From NCBI GenBank assembly GCA_021774795.1, contig JAJFIR010000002.1:1-64000 (forward strand): a stretch of 64,000 nt of DNA. Reading direction: 5' to 3'. The stretch's first letter is position 1, and every line of letters starts with the position of its first letter. The position numbers were made by a program, and so were the translations under genes. A model generated the notes under the pieces. That model searched no databases. It was not told the DNA's origin and saw only the letters and a list, made by a program, of their open reading frames with translations. This stretch comes from Emcibacteraceae bacterium (lineage in GTDB: Bacteria; Pseudomonadota; Alphaproteobacteria; Sphingomonadales; Emcibacteraceae). Below, in pieces: positions 36,423-45,799 of the stretch.

Positions 36423-37210
36423 AACAATCAAATCTGCCTTACCGTTTTGTGAATGGTTTTTATATTATCTTGATTCTTCATTTAGGATTCTGGTTATTGG
36501 CACCAAGAATTCCCTTCCCAGCGATTATCCCGGATGTCATAGATATTTCCAGTCTCGTCGATTTGCAGAATTTTAAGTTATTTTTATCAGCATTGACAAA
36601 TTCGTTTATTGTCGCAGCTCTGGTCATAACAATTAACCTACTCTTCGCACTGCCGATTGCTTTGCTTCTGACGAAACATAATAATAAATATACTGCATTA
36701 ATTTCTTCATTTTTATATATCCCATTACTCGCTCCGGTATTACTTCCCGCCTTCGGTTTATACGAAATTTTTATCAGGACAGACATTATTGGAACTTATT
36801 TGGCGGTCGCGATTGCGCAATCAACTATCATATTTCCCTATATGTTGAAACCAATCGAAAACTTCTTAAGAAACAGAGGATACCATCTGGAACAAGTAGC
36901 CTATGACCTTGGAGAGAATAGTATAGGATGTTTTTACAAAGTAACGCTGCCATCACTTGTTTCACCCATTATTTTTGGAAGCTTTTTGAGTTTTATAGGC
37001 AGTTTTAATGATTATATCATTGCGTTGCTGATTGGGGACTTAAGCGTTTCCACATTATCTGTCGTGCTTTATCCTCTGATACAATCAGATAACCGGATAA
37101 CAAGTATAATTACTATTCTAATTTATATTGCACCGCTTATTTTACTGGTGATCTACTCTTCGAGGTTAAAAATTGTGAATAAAACTGGAAATTTATATGC
37201 TCGAAATTAA
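36419..37210 (+). CDS. ABC transporter permease, second half of a YnjC-like pair
   Basis: The 263-residue protein has about six membrane segments and the loop AYDLGENSIGCFYKVTLPSL, which docks on the ATPase. It overlaps the first permease by 4 bases and the ATPase gene by 14 bases. The two permeases probably form the heterodimeric channel of the importer. Confidence 0.85.
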   Translation: MKQSNLPYRFVNGFYIILILHLGFWLLAPRIPFPAIIPDVIDISSLVDLQNFKLFLSALTNSFIVAALVITINLLFALPIALLLTKHNNKYTALISSFLYIPLLAPVLLPAFGLYEIFIRTDIIGTYLAVAIAQSTIIFPYMLKPIENFLRNRGYHLEQVAYDLGENSIGCFYKVTLPSLVSPIIFGSFLSFIGSFNDYIIALLIGDLSVSTLSVVLYPLIQSDNRITSIITILIYIAPLILLVIYSSRLKIVNKTGNLYARN

Positions 37211-38135
37211 GTCTGTTTCATTTTCGTATCAGACGAAAAAGATCCTGAACGATCTTAATCTGGAATTCAAGGAAGGGGAGATTACTTCTGTCGTCGGGAA
37301 TTCCGGGGTTGGCAAATCAACACTCTTTGCCATGCTATCGGGCAAAGAAACCCCGCAGGAAGGGGCAATATCCTTAAACGGTACTGATCTAACCAAACTG
37401 CCCGCCAGTAAAAGGCCAATTATAACAATGTTCCAGCAGGAAAGTTTATTTCCCCACATGACCATATACGAAAATATAAAATTTCCATTGGTCTCTAAAT
37501 ATAACAAACAAAGATTTAAAGACATCGACCAGGATAAATATATTAATCAGAAGCTAGAAGAAGTAAACTTGGCGGGGTTTGCTGATCGTTACCCTAATAC
37601 CCTTAGTGGAGGACAAAAGCAGCGTGCTACTCTCGCTAGGTCACTTGCGGCTAATCCGAAAATAATACTTCTTGATGAACCGTTCAGTGCATTAAATGAG
37701 GATCTAAAATATCGACTAAACCTTGAGCTTGTTGATATTATTAAGCAGAATAATATTATTGCTTTAAAAATCACTCACGATCTTTATGAAGCTATAAATT
37801 TCTCGGATAAAATACTCTATCTGGGTGATAATCTAGATGTCCATTTCAATTCATCCGATTTGAATAGCTTATCCGCGCCACCAGAAGTGATCGAATATTT
37901 CCAACTCGGAATTTTAACCGAAGATAAAAATACATATTTCCCAATAACCTGTTTCACCGAAGATACACAGGAAGTATCATTTGCCTGTAAGGTCCTCTCT
38001 TCTATAAAACGTGGTCAGGTCATTGAATATACACTGGTGTTTAAATCACAGCGCTTCAAATATTACAGCCACAAAGAATTTGTAAACGAACTTATTTTAT
38101 ACGCTCAGGAACGAGACCAAATAACGCTTGCGTAA
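37197..38135 (+). CDS. ABC transporter ATP-binding protein, YnjD-like with long C-terminus
   Basis: All nucleotide-binding motifs are intact: Walker A GNSGVGKS (34-41), Q loop at 80, signature LSGGQKQR (136-143), Walker B IILLDE (156-161) and the switch histidine in KITHD. The 312 residues exceed the usual 210-220 of YnjD-type ATPases; the extra 90 or so residues include beta-strand-rich, TOBE-like sequence (ACKVLSSIKRGQVIEYTLVF), which in other importers serves regulation. It is the last gene of the operon and converges on the SMP-30 gene with only 4 bases between them. Confidence 0.9.
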   Translation: MLEIKSVSFSYQTKKILNDLNLEFKEGEITSVVGNSGVGKSTLFAMLSGKETPQEGAISLNGTDLTKLPASKRPIITMFQQESLFPHMTIYENIKFPLVSKYNKQRFKDIDQDKYINQKLEEVNLAGFADRYPNTLSGGQKQRATLARSLAANPKIILLDEPFSALNEDLKYRLNLELVDIIKQNNIIALKITHDLYEAINFSDKILYLGDNLDVHFNSSDLNSLSAPPEVIEYFQLGILTEDKNTYFPITCFTEDTQEVSFACKVLSSIKRGQVIEYTLVFKSQRFKYYSHKEFVNELILYAQERDQITLA

Positions 38136-38139
38136 CTAC

Positions 38140-39030
38140 CTAGTGAAACTCTTCATCAAATAGTGTTTCCTGCAACCCACGAGCATCCGTCTCATAAATA
38201 AAGAGATCACCTGAGTGTGGTTCTGAATGCAGAGTTTCCTGTGAAAGACCTTCTTTAGCCGTGGTGACACATAAATAATTTAAATCTTCACCAGCAAAGC
38301 TTACACATGTTGGTTGGCGCGCCGCTATATTAATTTTATGCAATATCTCGCCCTGTGGTGAAAAGCGACCCACTTCACCGGCACCCCAAAGAGCAATCCA
38401 TAAACACCCTTCTTCGTCAATTGTTGCACCATCAGGAAAAGCTCCAGAGGGTAAAGTTGCAAAGTCACGCCGATTTGAAATGACGCCCTGATCAATGTCA
38501 TAATCAAATGCATATATTTTATGTTTTGGCGAGTCCGCAAAATACATAATTTTATTATCAGGTGACCATGCGATACCATTGGAAATAGAAACATCATCAA
38601 AATGTTTTTTTACATTCGTACCTGATAATGAATATAACGCGGCACCGCCTGGTGGTTGACGGATCGGGTCTTCAATCATTGAACCCGCCCAAAATCTACC
38701 TTTTCTGTCCATACGGCCATCATTCATGCGGCTTCCGACCCATTCGTCTTCAATTAGTTGTATTATTTCTCTTTCTTTTGTTTTAACGGAATAAAAATAA
38801 AAACCGGACGAAAAAGCACATATAAATCGGTCGTCGGTTCGCGTTAATCCAAATGCACAGAGATTTTCAGGTAAACTAGCTATATTCAAATTAGCATTAT
38901 TTAAATTATAAGAGTAAAATTTTGCTTCTTTGATATCTGTCCAACACAACCGTTCAGACATATGATTCCAGATTACACCTTCACCAAGGGTGTTTTGCGC
39001 GCCTACGATATCAACTAATTCTGTCTTCAC
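38140..39030 (-). CDS. SMP-30 / gluconolactonase-family sugar lactonase
   Basis: The 296-residue protein is a six-bladed beta-propeller of the SMP-30/LRE family. The metal ligands of the family are visible: Glu17 in LGEG, the Asn in SNGIAWSPD and the Asp in PDGATIDEEG. It hydrolyses an aldonolactone to the aldonic acid, the step between the SDR dehydrogenase and the IlvD-type dehydratase encoded nearby. It is the third gene of a minus-strand operon, 3 bases after the symporter. It has no signal peptide, so it is cytoplasmic. The exact lactone is not determined. Confidence 0.9.
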   Translation of the reverse strand: MKTELVDIVGAQNTLGEGVIWNHMSERLCWTDIKEAKFYSYNLNNANLNIASLPENLCAFGLTRTDDRFICAFSSGFYFYSVKTKEREIIQLIEDEWVGSRMNDGRMDRKGRFWAGSMIEDPIRQPPGGAALYSLSGTNVKKHFDDVSISNGIAWSPDNKIMYFADSPKHKIYAFDYDIDQGVISNRRDFATLPSGAFPDGATIDEEGCLWIALWGAGEVGRFSPQGEILHKINIAARQPTCVSFAGEDLNYLCVTTAKEGLSQETLHSEPHSGDLFIYETDARGLQETLFDEEFH

Positions 39031-39033
39031 CGA

Positions 39034-40596
39034 CTACCACCAAGTCGCATAAAACGCCACGAGGACGAGTATTGTTGCGGCAGTCGCCGTATTGAAACTG
39101 GTTGAGGTTGAGAAGTCAATTTCATCTATGTCAACCACCTGCACGTGGTCAACTTGCTTACTCATTAGAGAAATTATTATTGCGATAGCTGCGCACGCTA
39201 GAAACACGATACCGACACGGTCCATGAACGGCAGAGCAGGCCACCACATCCAGAAGGCGCCGGAGAAAATAAATGACCCTAGCGCGGCAGCAAGGGCGGC
39301 CCGTGCGGTTGTGTGCTTCCAGAATAAACCAAGCATGAAAAGCACGACAATGCCAGGCGTAAAGAAACCTGTGAATTCCTGAATATACTGAAATGCCTGA
39401 TCAAATTGTCCAAGCAGCGGTCTGGCCGTTATCATGGCAATTATAATTGCAGTAAGAGCGACAATACGACCAATTTTTACAAGTTTTGCGTCCTGCGTAC
39501 TCGGCTTAAAATGACGATAGATGTCCATCGTAAATATCGTTGAAATACTGTTCATCATGGAACCAAGTGAGCTTAAAATAGCTGCAATCAGTGCCGCAAA
39601 AACAAGCCCTTTAACGCCTGTTGGAACCAATTTCATCATTTCCGGATAAGCTTGATCAGGTGAAGTAATTTGCGGCGTAAGAATAACAGCCGCTATACCC
39701 GGAAGGACCACAAATATTGGCATCAACAATTTTAAACCTGCTGCCAGGATAATGCCTTTTTGTGCTTCTTTAACCGATTTAGCGGCGAGCGCCCGCTGGA
39801 TAATATATTGATTACATCCCCAATAAGAAATATTCATAATCCACATTCCACCAACCAATACTGAAATGCCCGGTAAGCTCACATAATGGGGATTATCGGG
39901 AGAAAGTATCATATCAAACTTATCTGGTGCCTGCGCGGATAATTCTATAAATCCTGCTAGAGCCCCTGCGCCGTCGCTGATCTGATCTAAAGCAAGCCAA
40001 GTCACAATCATGCCGCCCAATACAAGCAATATAACCTGAATAATATCCGTAAGTGCTACCGCCTTAAGCCCGCCATATAGTGAATATGCCGTTGCCAGAA
40101 CACCAAGTATGACGATACCGTAAAACATATCAATTCCGGCAATCGTATTCATCGCCAGTGCACCAAGCCATAGGATAGCAGTTAGATTAACAAAGATGTA
40201 TAGCCCCAGCCAAAACACGGCCATGACCATGCGAACCGAATGGTCATAACGTTGCTCAAGATACTGCGGCATAGTATAAATACCCTGCTTTAAAAAGATC
40301 GGCAGAAAATATTTACCAACCAGTATCAAAGTTATTGCCGCCATCCATTCATAGCTGGCGATACCGAGACCAATTGCAAAACCGGAGCCAGACATGCCAA
40401 TAATCTGCTCTGCGGAAATGTTTGCCGCAATAAGTGAAGCACCGATCGCCCACCAGGGCAGAGCTTTACCTGCGAGGAAATAATCTTTAGTGTCTTTTTC
40501 GTGTCCTGCTTTTTCGCGGCTAACCCATTGGGCCAGGCCAATAATCATCAACGCGTACGCACTAATCACGATCAGGTCTATGGTAGCAAGTTGCAT
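39034..40596 (-). CDS. Sodium:solute symporter, sugar-type SSS family
   Basis: The 520-residue protein has the multi-helix pattern of the SSS family. Diagnostic stretches are DYFLAGKALPWWAIGASLIAANIS, split here by its helix break, AEQIIGMSGSGFAIG, YSLYGGLKAVALTDIIQ and NISYWGCNQYIIQRALAAKS, which resemble SglT-type sodium/sugar symporters. It would import the monosaccharide oxidised by the neighbouring enzymes. It lies between the dehydratase (33 bases) and the lactonase (3 bases). The sugar is not identified. Confidence 0.9.
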   Translation of the reverse strand: MQLATIDLIVISAYALMIIGLAQWVSREKAGHEKDTKDYFLAGKALPWWAIGASLIAANISAEQIIGMSGSGFAIGLGIASYEWMAAITLILVGKYFLPIFLKQGIYTMPQYLEQRYDHSVRMVMAVFWLGLYIFVNLTAILWLGALAMNTIAGIDMFYGIVILGVLATAYSLYGGLKAVALTDIIQVILLVLGGMIVTWLALDQISDGAGALAGFIELSAQAPDKFDMILSPDNPHYVSLPGISVLVGGMWIMNISYWGCNQYIIQRALAAKSVKEAQKGIILAAGLKLLMPIFVVLPGIAAVILTPQITSPDQAYPEMMKLVPTGVKGLVFAALIAAILSSLGSMMNSISTIFTMDIYRHFKPSTQDAKLVKIGRIVALTAIIIAMITARPLLGQFDQAFQYIQEFTGFFTPGIVVLFMLGLFWKHTTARAALAAALGSFIFSGAFWMWWPALPFMDRVGIVFLACAAIAIIISLMSKQVDHVQVVDIDEIDFSTSTSFNTATAATILVLVAFYATWW

Positions 40597-40629
40597 TTTC
40601 TTCCCCTTTTTATCTTATTTTTTAGTTAT

Positions 40630-42351
40630 TTAATGCGATTCTCGCTTCACTTCCGATCCGCTTCCCCCCACCAGAAAATCAAGATCAGCGCCTTCATGTG
40701 CTTGTTGAACATGATCAATATAAAGTTTAGCATATCCCCTTGTATAAGGCGAAACAGGTATATTTTCCTGCCATTTTATCCGTCTTTTCGATAGTTCCTC
40801 CTGCGAAACTTCAAGATTTAGCGTTCTTTCTGGTCCATTAAATTCGATGATGTCGCCTGATTTTACCAACGCCAGAGGTCCACCTGCTTCAGATTCTGGC
40901 GACACATGAAGAATAACAGTGCCATACGCCGTTCCGCTCATTCTTGCGTCTGAAATACGTACCATGTCACGCACCCCTTTTTTAAGTAGCTTTTGTGGTA
41001 ATGCCATATTCCCAACTTCAGGCATACCTGGGTATCCTTTCGGACCGCAACCTTTCAGGACGAGAATACTATTTTCATTAACTTCCAAATTCGCATCATC
41101 TATGCGGGATTTATAATCTTCAATATCTTCAAAAACAACCGCAGGACCTGTATGAATGAGTAGCTCATCTGAAGCCGCATTGGGTTTAATAATCGCTCCA
41201 TCGGGAGCAAGATTTCCTTTTAACACCCAAGTGCCAGATGTTTCCTTCGCGGGTTTGTCGATGGACTTTAGGACCTCATCATCATAACAAGGCACGCCAT
41301 CAAAATGTGCTGCTTTTACATCGCCCGTAACTGTGATTGCATCCGTGTGAAGATGGTCCTTAATCTTATTCATTAAAGCGGGCATGCCGCCTGCATAATG
41401 AAAATCTTCCATTAAATATTGCCCGGAAGGCTGTATATCAGCAAGCATGGGAATATCGCGGCTCCAACGATCAAAATCATCAAGGCTCAATTCTATCCCA
41501 AGACGCCCTGCGATAGCTTGCAGATGAATAACTGCATTGGTGGACCCGCCTATGGCCGTATGTACTTTAACCGCATTTTCGAAATGATTACGGGTCAGTA
41601 TAGTTGATAAACGTCGGTCTTGTTTAACCATATCCACGATGGTACGTCCCGTAAGATGCGACATGGTACCGCGACGCGCGTCAACAGCGGGGATCGTAGC
41701 ATTGAGTGGAAGCGATAACCCCATTGCTTCAACGATACAGGCAAATGTCGAAGCACTCCCCATGGTCATGCATGTCCCCGGACTTCTGGACATGCCGGCT
41801 TCTACACTTAGGAAATCATCCATTGTCATATCACCCGCCTTAACCGCATCCGCAAACTTCCAGACATCGGTACCGGAACCAATATTTGCACCGCAGTGCT
41901 TGCCGTTTAACATGGGCCCGGAAGAGACAATTATAGTGGGCAGGTCAACACTTGCGGCTCCCATCAATTGCCCCGGTGTGGTTTTATCACAGCCGCCAAG
42001 CAAAACGACCCCGTCAATGGGATTTCCCCGAATGGATTCTTCCACTTCCATCGCTAAAAGATTGCGAAAAAGCATAGCGGTTGGCCGCATTTGCGTTTCG
42101 CCAAGCGACATTGCAGGAAATTCGAGCGGTAGCCCGCCCGCTTCCCAAACACCTTTTTTCACATGTTCTGCTAAATCGCGCAGATGAGCATTGCAGGGGG
42201 TTAATTCAGACCATGTATTACATATTCCAATCACCGGGCGTCCGTCAAAAACATCATCGGGAAGCCCCTGTGATTTCATCCAACTTCTGTGAATAAATCC
42301 ATCTTTATCTAATTTGCCGTAACTGTGCTGACTGCGACGTTTCTTAGTCAT
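40630..42351 (-). CDS. Sugar-acid dehydratase, IlvD/Edd family (arabinonate-dehydratase type)
   Basis: The 573-residue enzyme has the cluster-binding cysteines of the family at Cys53 (TPCN), Cys121 (GGCDK) and Cys194 (GTCMTMGSAST); the spacing fits the [2Fe-2S] pentonate dehydratases. The catalytic serine region is DARMSGTAYGT. It converts an aldonate to a 2-keto-3-deoxy acid. Similarity in length and motifs is greater to L-arabinonate or D-xylonate/galactonate dehydratases than to IlvD or Edd. It is the first gene of the operon with the symporter and lactonase and diverges from the glycosidase operon. Confidence 0.9.
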   Translation of the reverse strand: MTKKRRSQHSYGKLDKDGFIHRSWMKSQGLPDDVFDGRPVIGICNTWSELTPCNAHLRDLAEHVKKGVWEAGGLPLEFPAMSLGETQMRPTAMLFRNLLAMEVEESIRGNPIDGVVLLGGCDKTTPGQLMGAASVDLPTIIVSSGPMLNGKHCGANIGSGTDVWKFADAVKAGDMTMDDFLSVEAGMSRSPGTCMTMGSASTFACIVEAMGLSLPLNATIPAVDARRGTMSHLTGRTIVDMVKQDRRLSTILTRNHFENAVKVHTAIGGSTNAVIHLQAIAGRLGIELSLDDFDRWSRDIPMLADIQPSGQYLMEDFHYAGGMPALMNKIKDHLHTDAITVTGDVKAAHFDGVPCYDDEVLKSIDKPAKETSGTWVLKGNLAPDGAIIKPNAASDELLIHTGPAVVFEDIEDYKSRIDDANLEVNENSILVLKGCGPKGYPGMPEVGNMALPQKLLKKGVRDMVRISDARMSGTAYGTVILHVSPESEAGGPLALVKSGDIIEFNGPERTLNLEVSQEELSKRRIKWQENIPVSPYTRGYAKLYIDHVQQAHEGADLDFLVGGSGSEVKRESH

Positions 42352-42676
42352 TCAAATTCCGTTCCATAACCTATGATAAAAGAAAACCCTCTCATTTCAT
42401 TTATATAATAAACAGGTTATTGTCCACTTGTCAGCTTTGTATCAGAAATTATGAACGTATCCTTCACGTGAAGTGAATTATGCGTATCGTTTTATCTTCA
42501 CCGATGGCAACGATATAAGCACCTATGCCTGGCCAGTTGGTTCAGCCGAGTATCAAGAAGCTCAGTCATTACGGGCCGATCATTATCCCCCAAATAATAT
42601 ATTGTTGCCTTCAAAAAAATGAACTATGTCTATTAAAGGGGTAAACGGCAGTATAATGTCGAGTGAGGGAATTATT
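42352..42676. promoter_or_regulatory. Divergent regulatory region of the two sugar operons
   Basis: These 325 bases separate the dehydratase operon from the glycosidase operon. A perfect 12-base palindrome CTTCACGTGAAG lies at 42462-42473 and could be the operator of a sugar-responsive regulator. No such regulator is encoded in the cluster. The right part also reads as a short protein-like frame (42455-42622). Confidence 0.45.
42455..42622 (+). pseudogene. Possible 3' fragment of a lost gene
   Basis: The frame is open for 55 codons after a TGA at 42452 and ends at TGA 42620. It reads RFIFTDGNDISTYAWPVGS, then EYQEAQSLRADHYPPNN, a composition that looks like real protein. There is no ATG and no ribosome site (a GTG occurs at 42473). 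I cannot name the family. It may be the tail of a deleted enzyme. Confidence 0.3.
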
Positions 42677-43819
42677 ATGCGCCTGATCAAATTACTTTTT
42701 GCAGTAGTAATCTTGTTAAACTTTAATATTTCAGTGGCTGATGAAACCGGAGAAGCACCAAGGTGGAGCATTGAAAAGGCCAATAATTGGTATAAAAATC
42801 AACCGTGGTACACCGGATTTAATTACGCGCCACGTTACGCCATAAACCAACTTGAGATGTGGCAGGAAGATAGTTTTGATCCCGTGATTATTGATCAGGA
42901 GTTAGGGTGGGCAGAAGACATCGGTTTTAATATGGCGCGTGTATTTCTCCATAATCTTCTATGGGATCAAAATCCCGAAGCGTTGACGCGGCGCATCGAT
43001 CAATTCCTTAACATAGCCGACAAACATAATATCAAAATCATGTTCGTTCTTTTTGATGATGTTTGGGATCCCGCACCAAAACTCGGAAAACAAAGAAGCC
43101 CAATCCCCCACACCCATAATTCCGGATGGGTGCAGGCACCGGGTAAAGAGATACTCGAGAACCTTGATCGCCATGATGAATTGGAAAACTATGTCAGGGG
43201 TGTTTTTAAACGTTACGAGCGTGATCAACGCGTTGCCGTCTGGGACATTTATAATGAGCCCGGTAATTTAAACGAAAACACCTACGGCACACGAGAAACA
43301 GGAGATAAAGAATTTCATAGCTTGCAACTGCTTAAAAAAGTTTTTAATTGGGCCCGCCTGGAAAACCCGATCCAGCCACTCACCAGCGGTATTTGGCGAT
43401 CCAGCAACGGCAAGTGGGATGGTGATGATCCTGATAATAAAGTCGCAGGATTATATAATTTTATGATCGAAAACTCAGACATCATCACGTTCCATTCGTA
43501 TGACGGTTTAAAAAACACCAAAGCTTTGATTGAAGAAACATCAAAGCACGGCAGACCAATGATTTGCACGGAATATATGGCAAGGCCATATAGCACGTTT
43601 GAAGAGATCATGCCGTTATTTGCGGAACATAAAATAGGAGCTTTAAACTGGGGTTTTGTCGCTGGAAAAAGTCAAACCAATTATCCCTGGGGATCATGGA
43701 GCAAAGCTTATAATCAGGAACCGACCCCTTGGTTTCATGATATTCTACGTGGCAACGGAACGCCATATAATAGTGATGAAATAAAATTTATTCGTGATTT
43801 AATTAATCAAACGCGGTAA
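42677..43819 (+). CDS. Secreted clan-A glycoside hydrolase, cellulase/xylanase-like
   Basis: The ATG at 42677 has GAGGGA upstream and gives a signal peptide (MRLIKLLFAVVILLNFNISV, cleaved near ADE); the more upstream ATG at 42626 would bury it. The 380-residue product has the TIM-barrel pattern of GH5-like enzymes, with the acid/base Glu in WDIYNEPGN and the nucleophile Glu in CTEYMARP. Proteins of this type, with NQLEMWQ and WDPAPKLGKQ, are often annotated as 1,4-beta-xylanase, without much biochemical proof. It probably releases sugar outside the cytoplasm for the adjacent symporter and oxidation genes. It heads an operon with the mutarotase and SDR genes. Confidence 0.82.
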   Translation: MRLIKLLFAVVILLNFNISVADETGEAPRWSIEKANNWYKNQPWYTGFNYAPRYAINQLEMWQEDSFDPVIIDQELGWAEDIGFNMARVFLHNLLWDQNPEALTRRIDQFLNIADKHNIKIMFVLFDDVWDPAPKLGKQRSPIPHTHNSGWVQAPGKEILENLDRHDELENYVRGVFKRYERDQRVAVWDIYNEPGNLNENTYGTRETGDKEFHSLQLLKKVFNWARLENPIQPLTSGIWRSSNGKWDGDDPDNKVAGLYNFMIENSDIITFHSYDGLKNTKALIEETSKHGRPMICTEYMARPYSTFEEIMPLFAEHKIGALNWGFVAGKSQTNYPWGSWSKAYNQEPTPWFHDILRGNGTPYNSDEIKFIRDLINQTR

Positions 43820-43831
43820 TGGGATATAAAC

Positions 43832-44986
43832 ATGAAAAAAATCAATCAGTTGATATTTATAACTATAATTTCTTTTTTAGTAGTATCGTGCATGAACAAT
43901 GAAACCATCAACAGGATCAGTGCTACATCATTCGGCCAATTGGATGACGGCCGTAAAGTTCAGGTTTTTACTATAAAAAACATTCAAGGAACCACAATTA
44001 GAATACTGGACTTGGGCGGGATGATTGTTGATCTTGAAACCACGGATAGAGATGGAAATTTTGATGATATAACCCTTGGGTTTAATAATCCTGAGCAATA
44101 TTTAACGGATAGTCCTTATATGGGTGCTTTAATCGGGCGATACGGCAACCGTATTGCTAAAGGCAAATTTTCACTGGACGGTGAAGAATACACCCTTGCG
44201 GTCAACAACGGTGAAAATGCCCTTCACGGTGGCATTATTGGGTTTGACAAGAAAATCTGGCAAGCGGTCCCAAGTTCAAACGATACTTCTGCGAGTTTAA
44301 GTCTTTCTTTAATTAGTGAAGATGGCGAGGAAGGGTATCCCGGCAGACTATCAGCACAAGTGACCTATGATTTAGACGATGATAACAGGCTAACAATCGA
44401 ATATTCGGCGACCACAGACAAGGCGACAATAGTCAATTTAACGCAGCACGCTTATTTCAATTTGAACGGCCATAATGCCGGTTCAATTCTTGATCATACG
44501 ATGATGATTAACGCCGATAATTACACACCGGTGAATGAGGCACTAATTCCTACTGGTGAAATTTCACCGGTGGCAGGCACTCCGATGGATTTCACCAACC
44601 CCAAATCAATCGGTCGTGACATAAATCTGGACCATCAACAATTAAAATATGGGTTGGGTTATGATCACAACTGGGTGTTAAATAAAACAGAAAATGAAGA
44701 TGTTGAATTGGCTGCTTCCGTATATTCGACGTCGACAGGTCGCACTCTTAAAGCCTACACTGATCAGCCCGGCGTACAATTTTATACGAGTAATTTTCTT
44801 GACGGTAGTTTCACAGGTAAGGAAAATACCGTCTACCAAAAGCGGGACGGCTTCTGCCTTGAAACACAACATTTCCCTGACAGCCCAAACCATCCTAACT
44901 TTCCATCAACAATCCTCAGGCCCGGTGAACAATACCGCACACAAACTATATTTGAATTTGGCACGATGCCAATAGAAATAGAATAA
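43832..44986 (+). CDS. Aldose 1-epimerase (mutarotase), lipoprotein
   Basis: A lipoprotein signal ends in LVVSC with Cys20 as the lipidated residue, so the enzyme is tethered in the envelope. The GalM signatures are present: GRYGNRIAKGKF, NALHGGIIGFDKKIW with a catalytic His, LTQHAYFNLNGH with the second His, and FCLETQHFPDSPN with the catalytic Glu. It interconverts alpha and beta anomers of an aldose. It lies 12 bases after the glycosidase and 2 bases before the SDR gene, which probably needs one anomer as substrate. Confidence 0.92.
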   Translation: MKKINQLIFITIISFLVVSCMNNETINRISATSFGQLDDGRKVQVFTIKNIQGTTIRILDLGGMIVDLETTDRDGNFDDITLGFNNPEQYLTDSPYMGALIGRYGNRIAKGKFSLDGEEYTLAVNNGENALHGGIIGFDKKIWQAVPSSNDTSASLSLSLISEDGEEGYPGRLSAQVTYDLDDDNRLTIEYSATTDKATIVNLTQHAYFNLNGHNAGSILDHTMMINADNYTPVNEALIPTGEISPVAGTPMDFTNPKSIGRDINLDHQQLKYGLGYDHNWVLNKTENEDVELAASVYSTSTGRTLKAYTDQPGVQFYTSNFLDGSFTGKENTVYQKRDGFCLETQHFPDSPNHPNFPSTILRPGEQYRTQTIFEFGTMPIEIE

Positions 44987-44988
44987 AG

Positions 44989-45798
44989 ATGGAAAGCCAC
45001 GACTATGACGATGTATTTGAAGAAGACGGTTGGAATAACCTGCCAACATTTCCTGACTTAAAAGGAAAAACTGTCTATATTACTGGCGGTGGGTCGGGCA
45101 TAGGTGCTTACTTCGCTGCTGCATTTGCCTTGCAAGGTGCCAATGTAGGGTTTATTTCACTCGATAAGCAATCGGCGCAAAAGCTTTGCGATCAAATAGA
45201 ATTAAAAACTGGCTCAAGGCCACTTGATATTCAAGGTGATATTCGAAATATAGCAAATCTCAAGTCATCTATCGATCAGGTTCGAGACAAATTCGGTCCT
45301 ATTGATATATTGATTAATAATGCTGCTCGCGACACACGCCATAAACTGGAAGATTATCAGCCGGAAGATTGGGACGCCTCCATAAACACCAATTTAAGAC
45401 CGCAATATTTTGCGATGCAATCGGTAAAAGACGATATGATCGCGCAAGGTGGCGGCAGCATCATTAATTTAAGTTCGATTTCCTTTAATTTGGGGCTCGG
45501 CGGGTATCCCGTATATGTGGCAGCGAAAGCAGGGATCATTGGCTTAACCAAATCGCTTGCCCGGGAACTGGGTCCATATAACATTCGGGTTAATGCTATT
45601 GCGCCCGGCTGGGTTCTGACCGAACGTCAGAAACGCTTGTGGGTGAATGAAGCCGACCTAAAAGACTGCCTTGACCGACAATCCATAAAAACGCCTTTGA
45701 ATGGTTGGGATGTCGTCGGTGCAGCACTTTTTCTTGCGTCAAATGTATCCTCAAAAATATCAGGTCAGGAAATTATTGTCGACGGCGGACGTGTTTAA
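44989..45798 (+). CDS. SDR-family dehydrogenase, probable aldose 1-dehydrogenase
   Basis: The 269-residue protein is a classical short-chain dehydrogenase: cofactor motif TGGGSGIG, NNAA, catalytic Ser in NLSSIS, and Tyr and Lys in YVAAK, with PGWVLTE and a final QEIIVDGG. The N-terminal extension of about 24 residues with an acidic stretch matches sugar dehydrogenases of this class. Its operon with a mutarotase and the divergent lactonase and dehydratase genes argue for oxidation of the C1 of an aldose to the lactone. Its stop is 1 base from that of the convergent thioredoxin-like gene. Confidence 0.88.
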   Translation: MESHDYDDVFEEDGWNNLPTFPDLKGKTVYITGGGSGIGAYFAAAFALQGANVGFISLDKQSAQKLCDQIELKTGSRPLDIQGDIRNIANLKSSIDQVRDKFGPIDILINNAARDTRHKLEDYQPEDWDASINTNLRPQYFAMQSVKDDMIAQGGGSIINLSSISFNLGLGGYPVYVAAKAGIIGLTKSLARELGPYNIRVNAIAPGWVLTERQKRLWVNEADLKDCLDRQSIKTPLNGWDVVGAALFLASNVSSKISGQEIIVDGGRV

Positions 45799-45799
45799 A

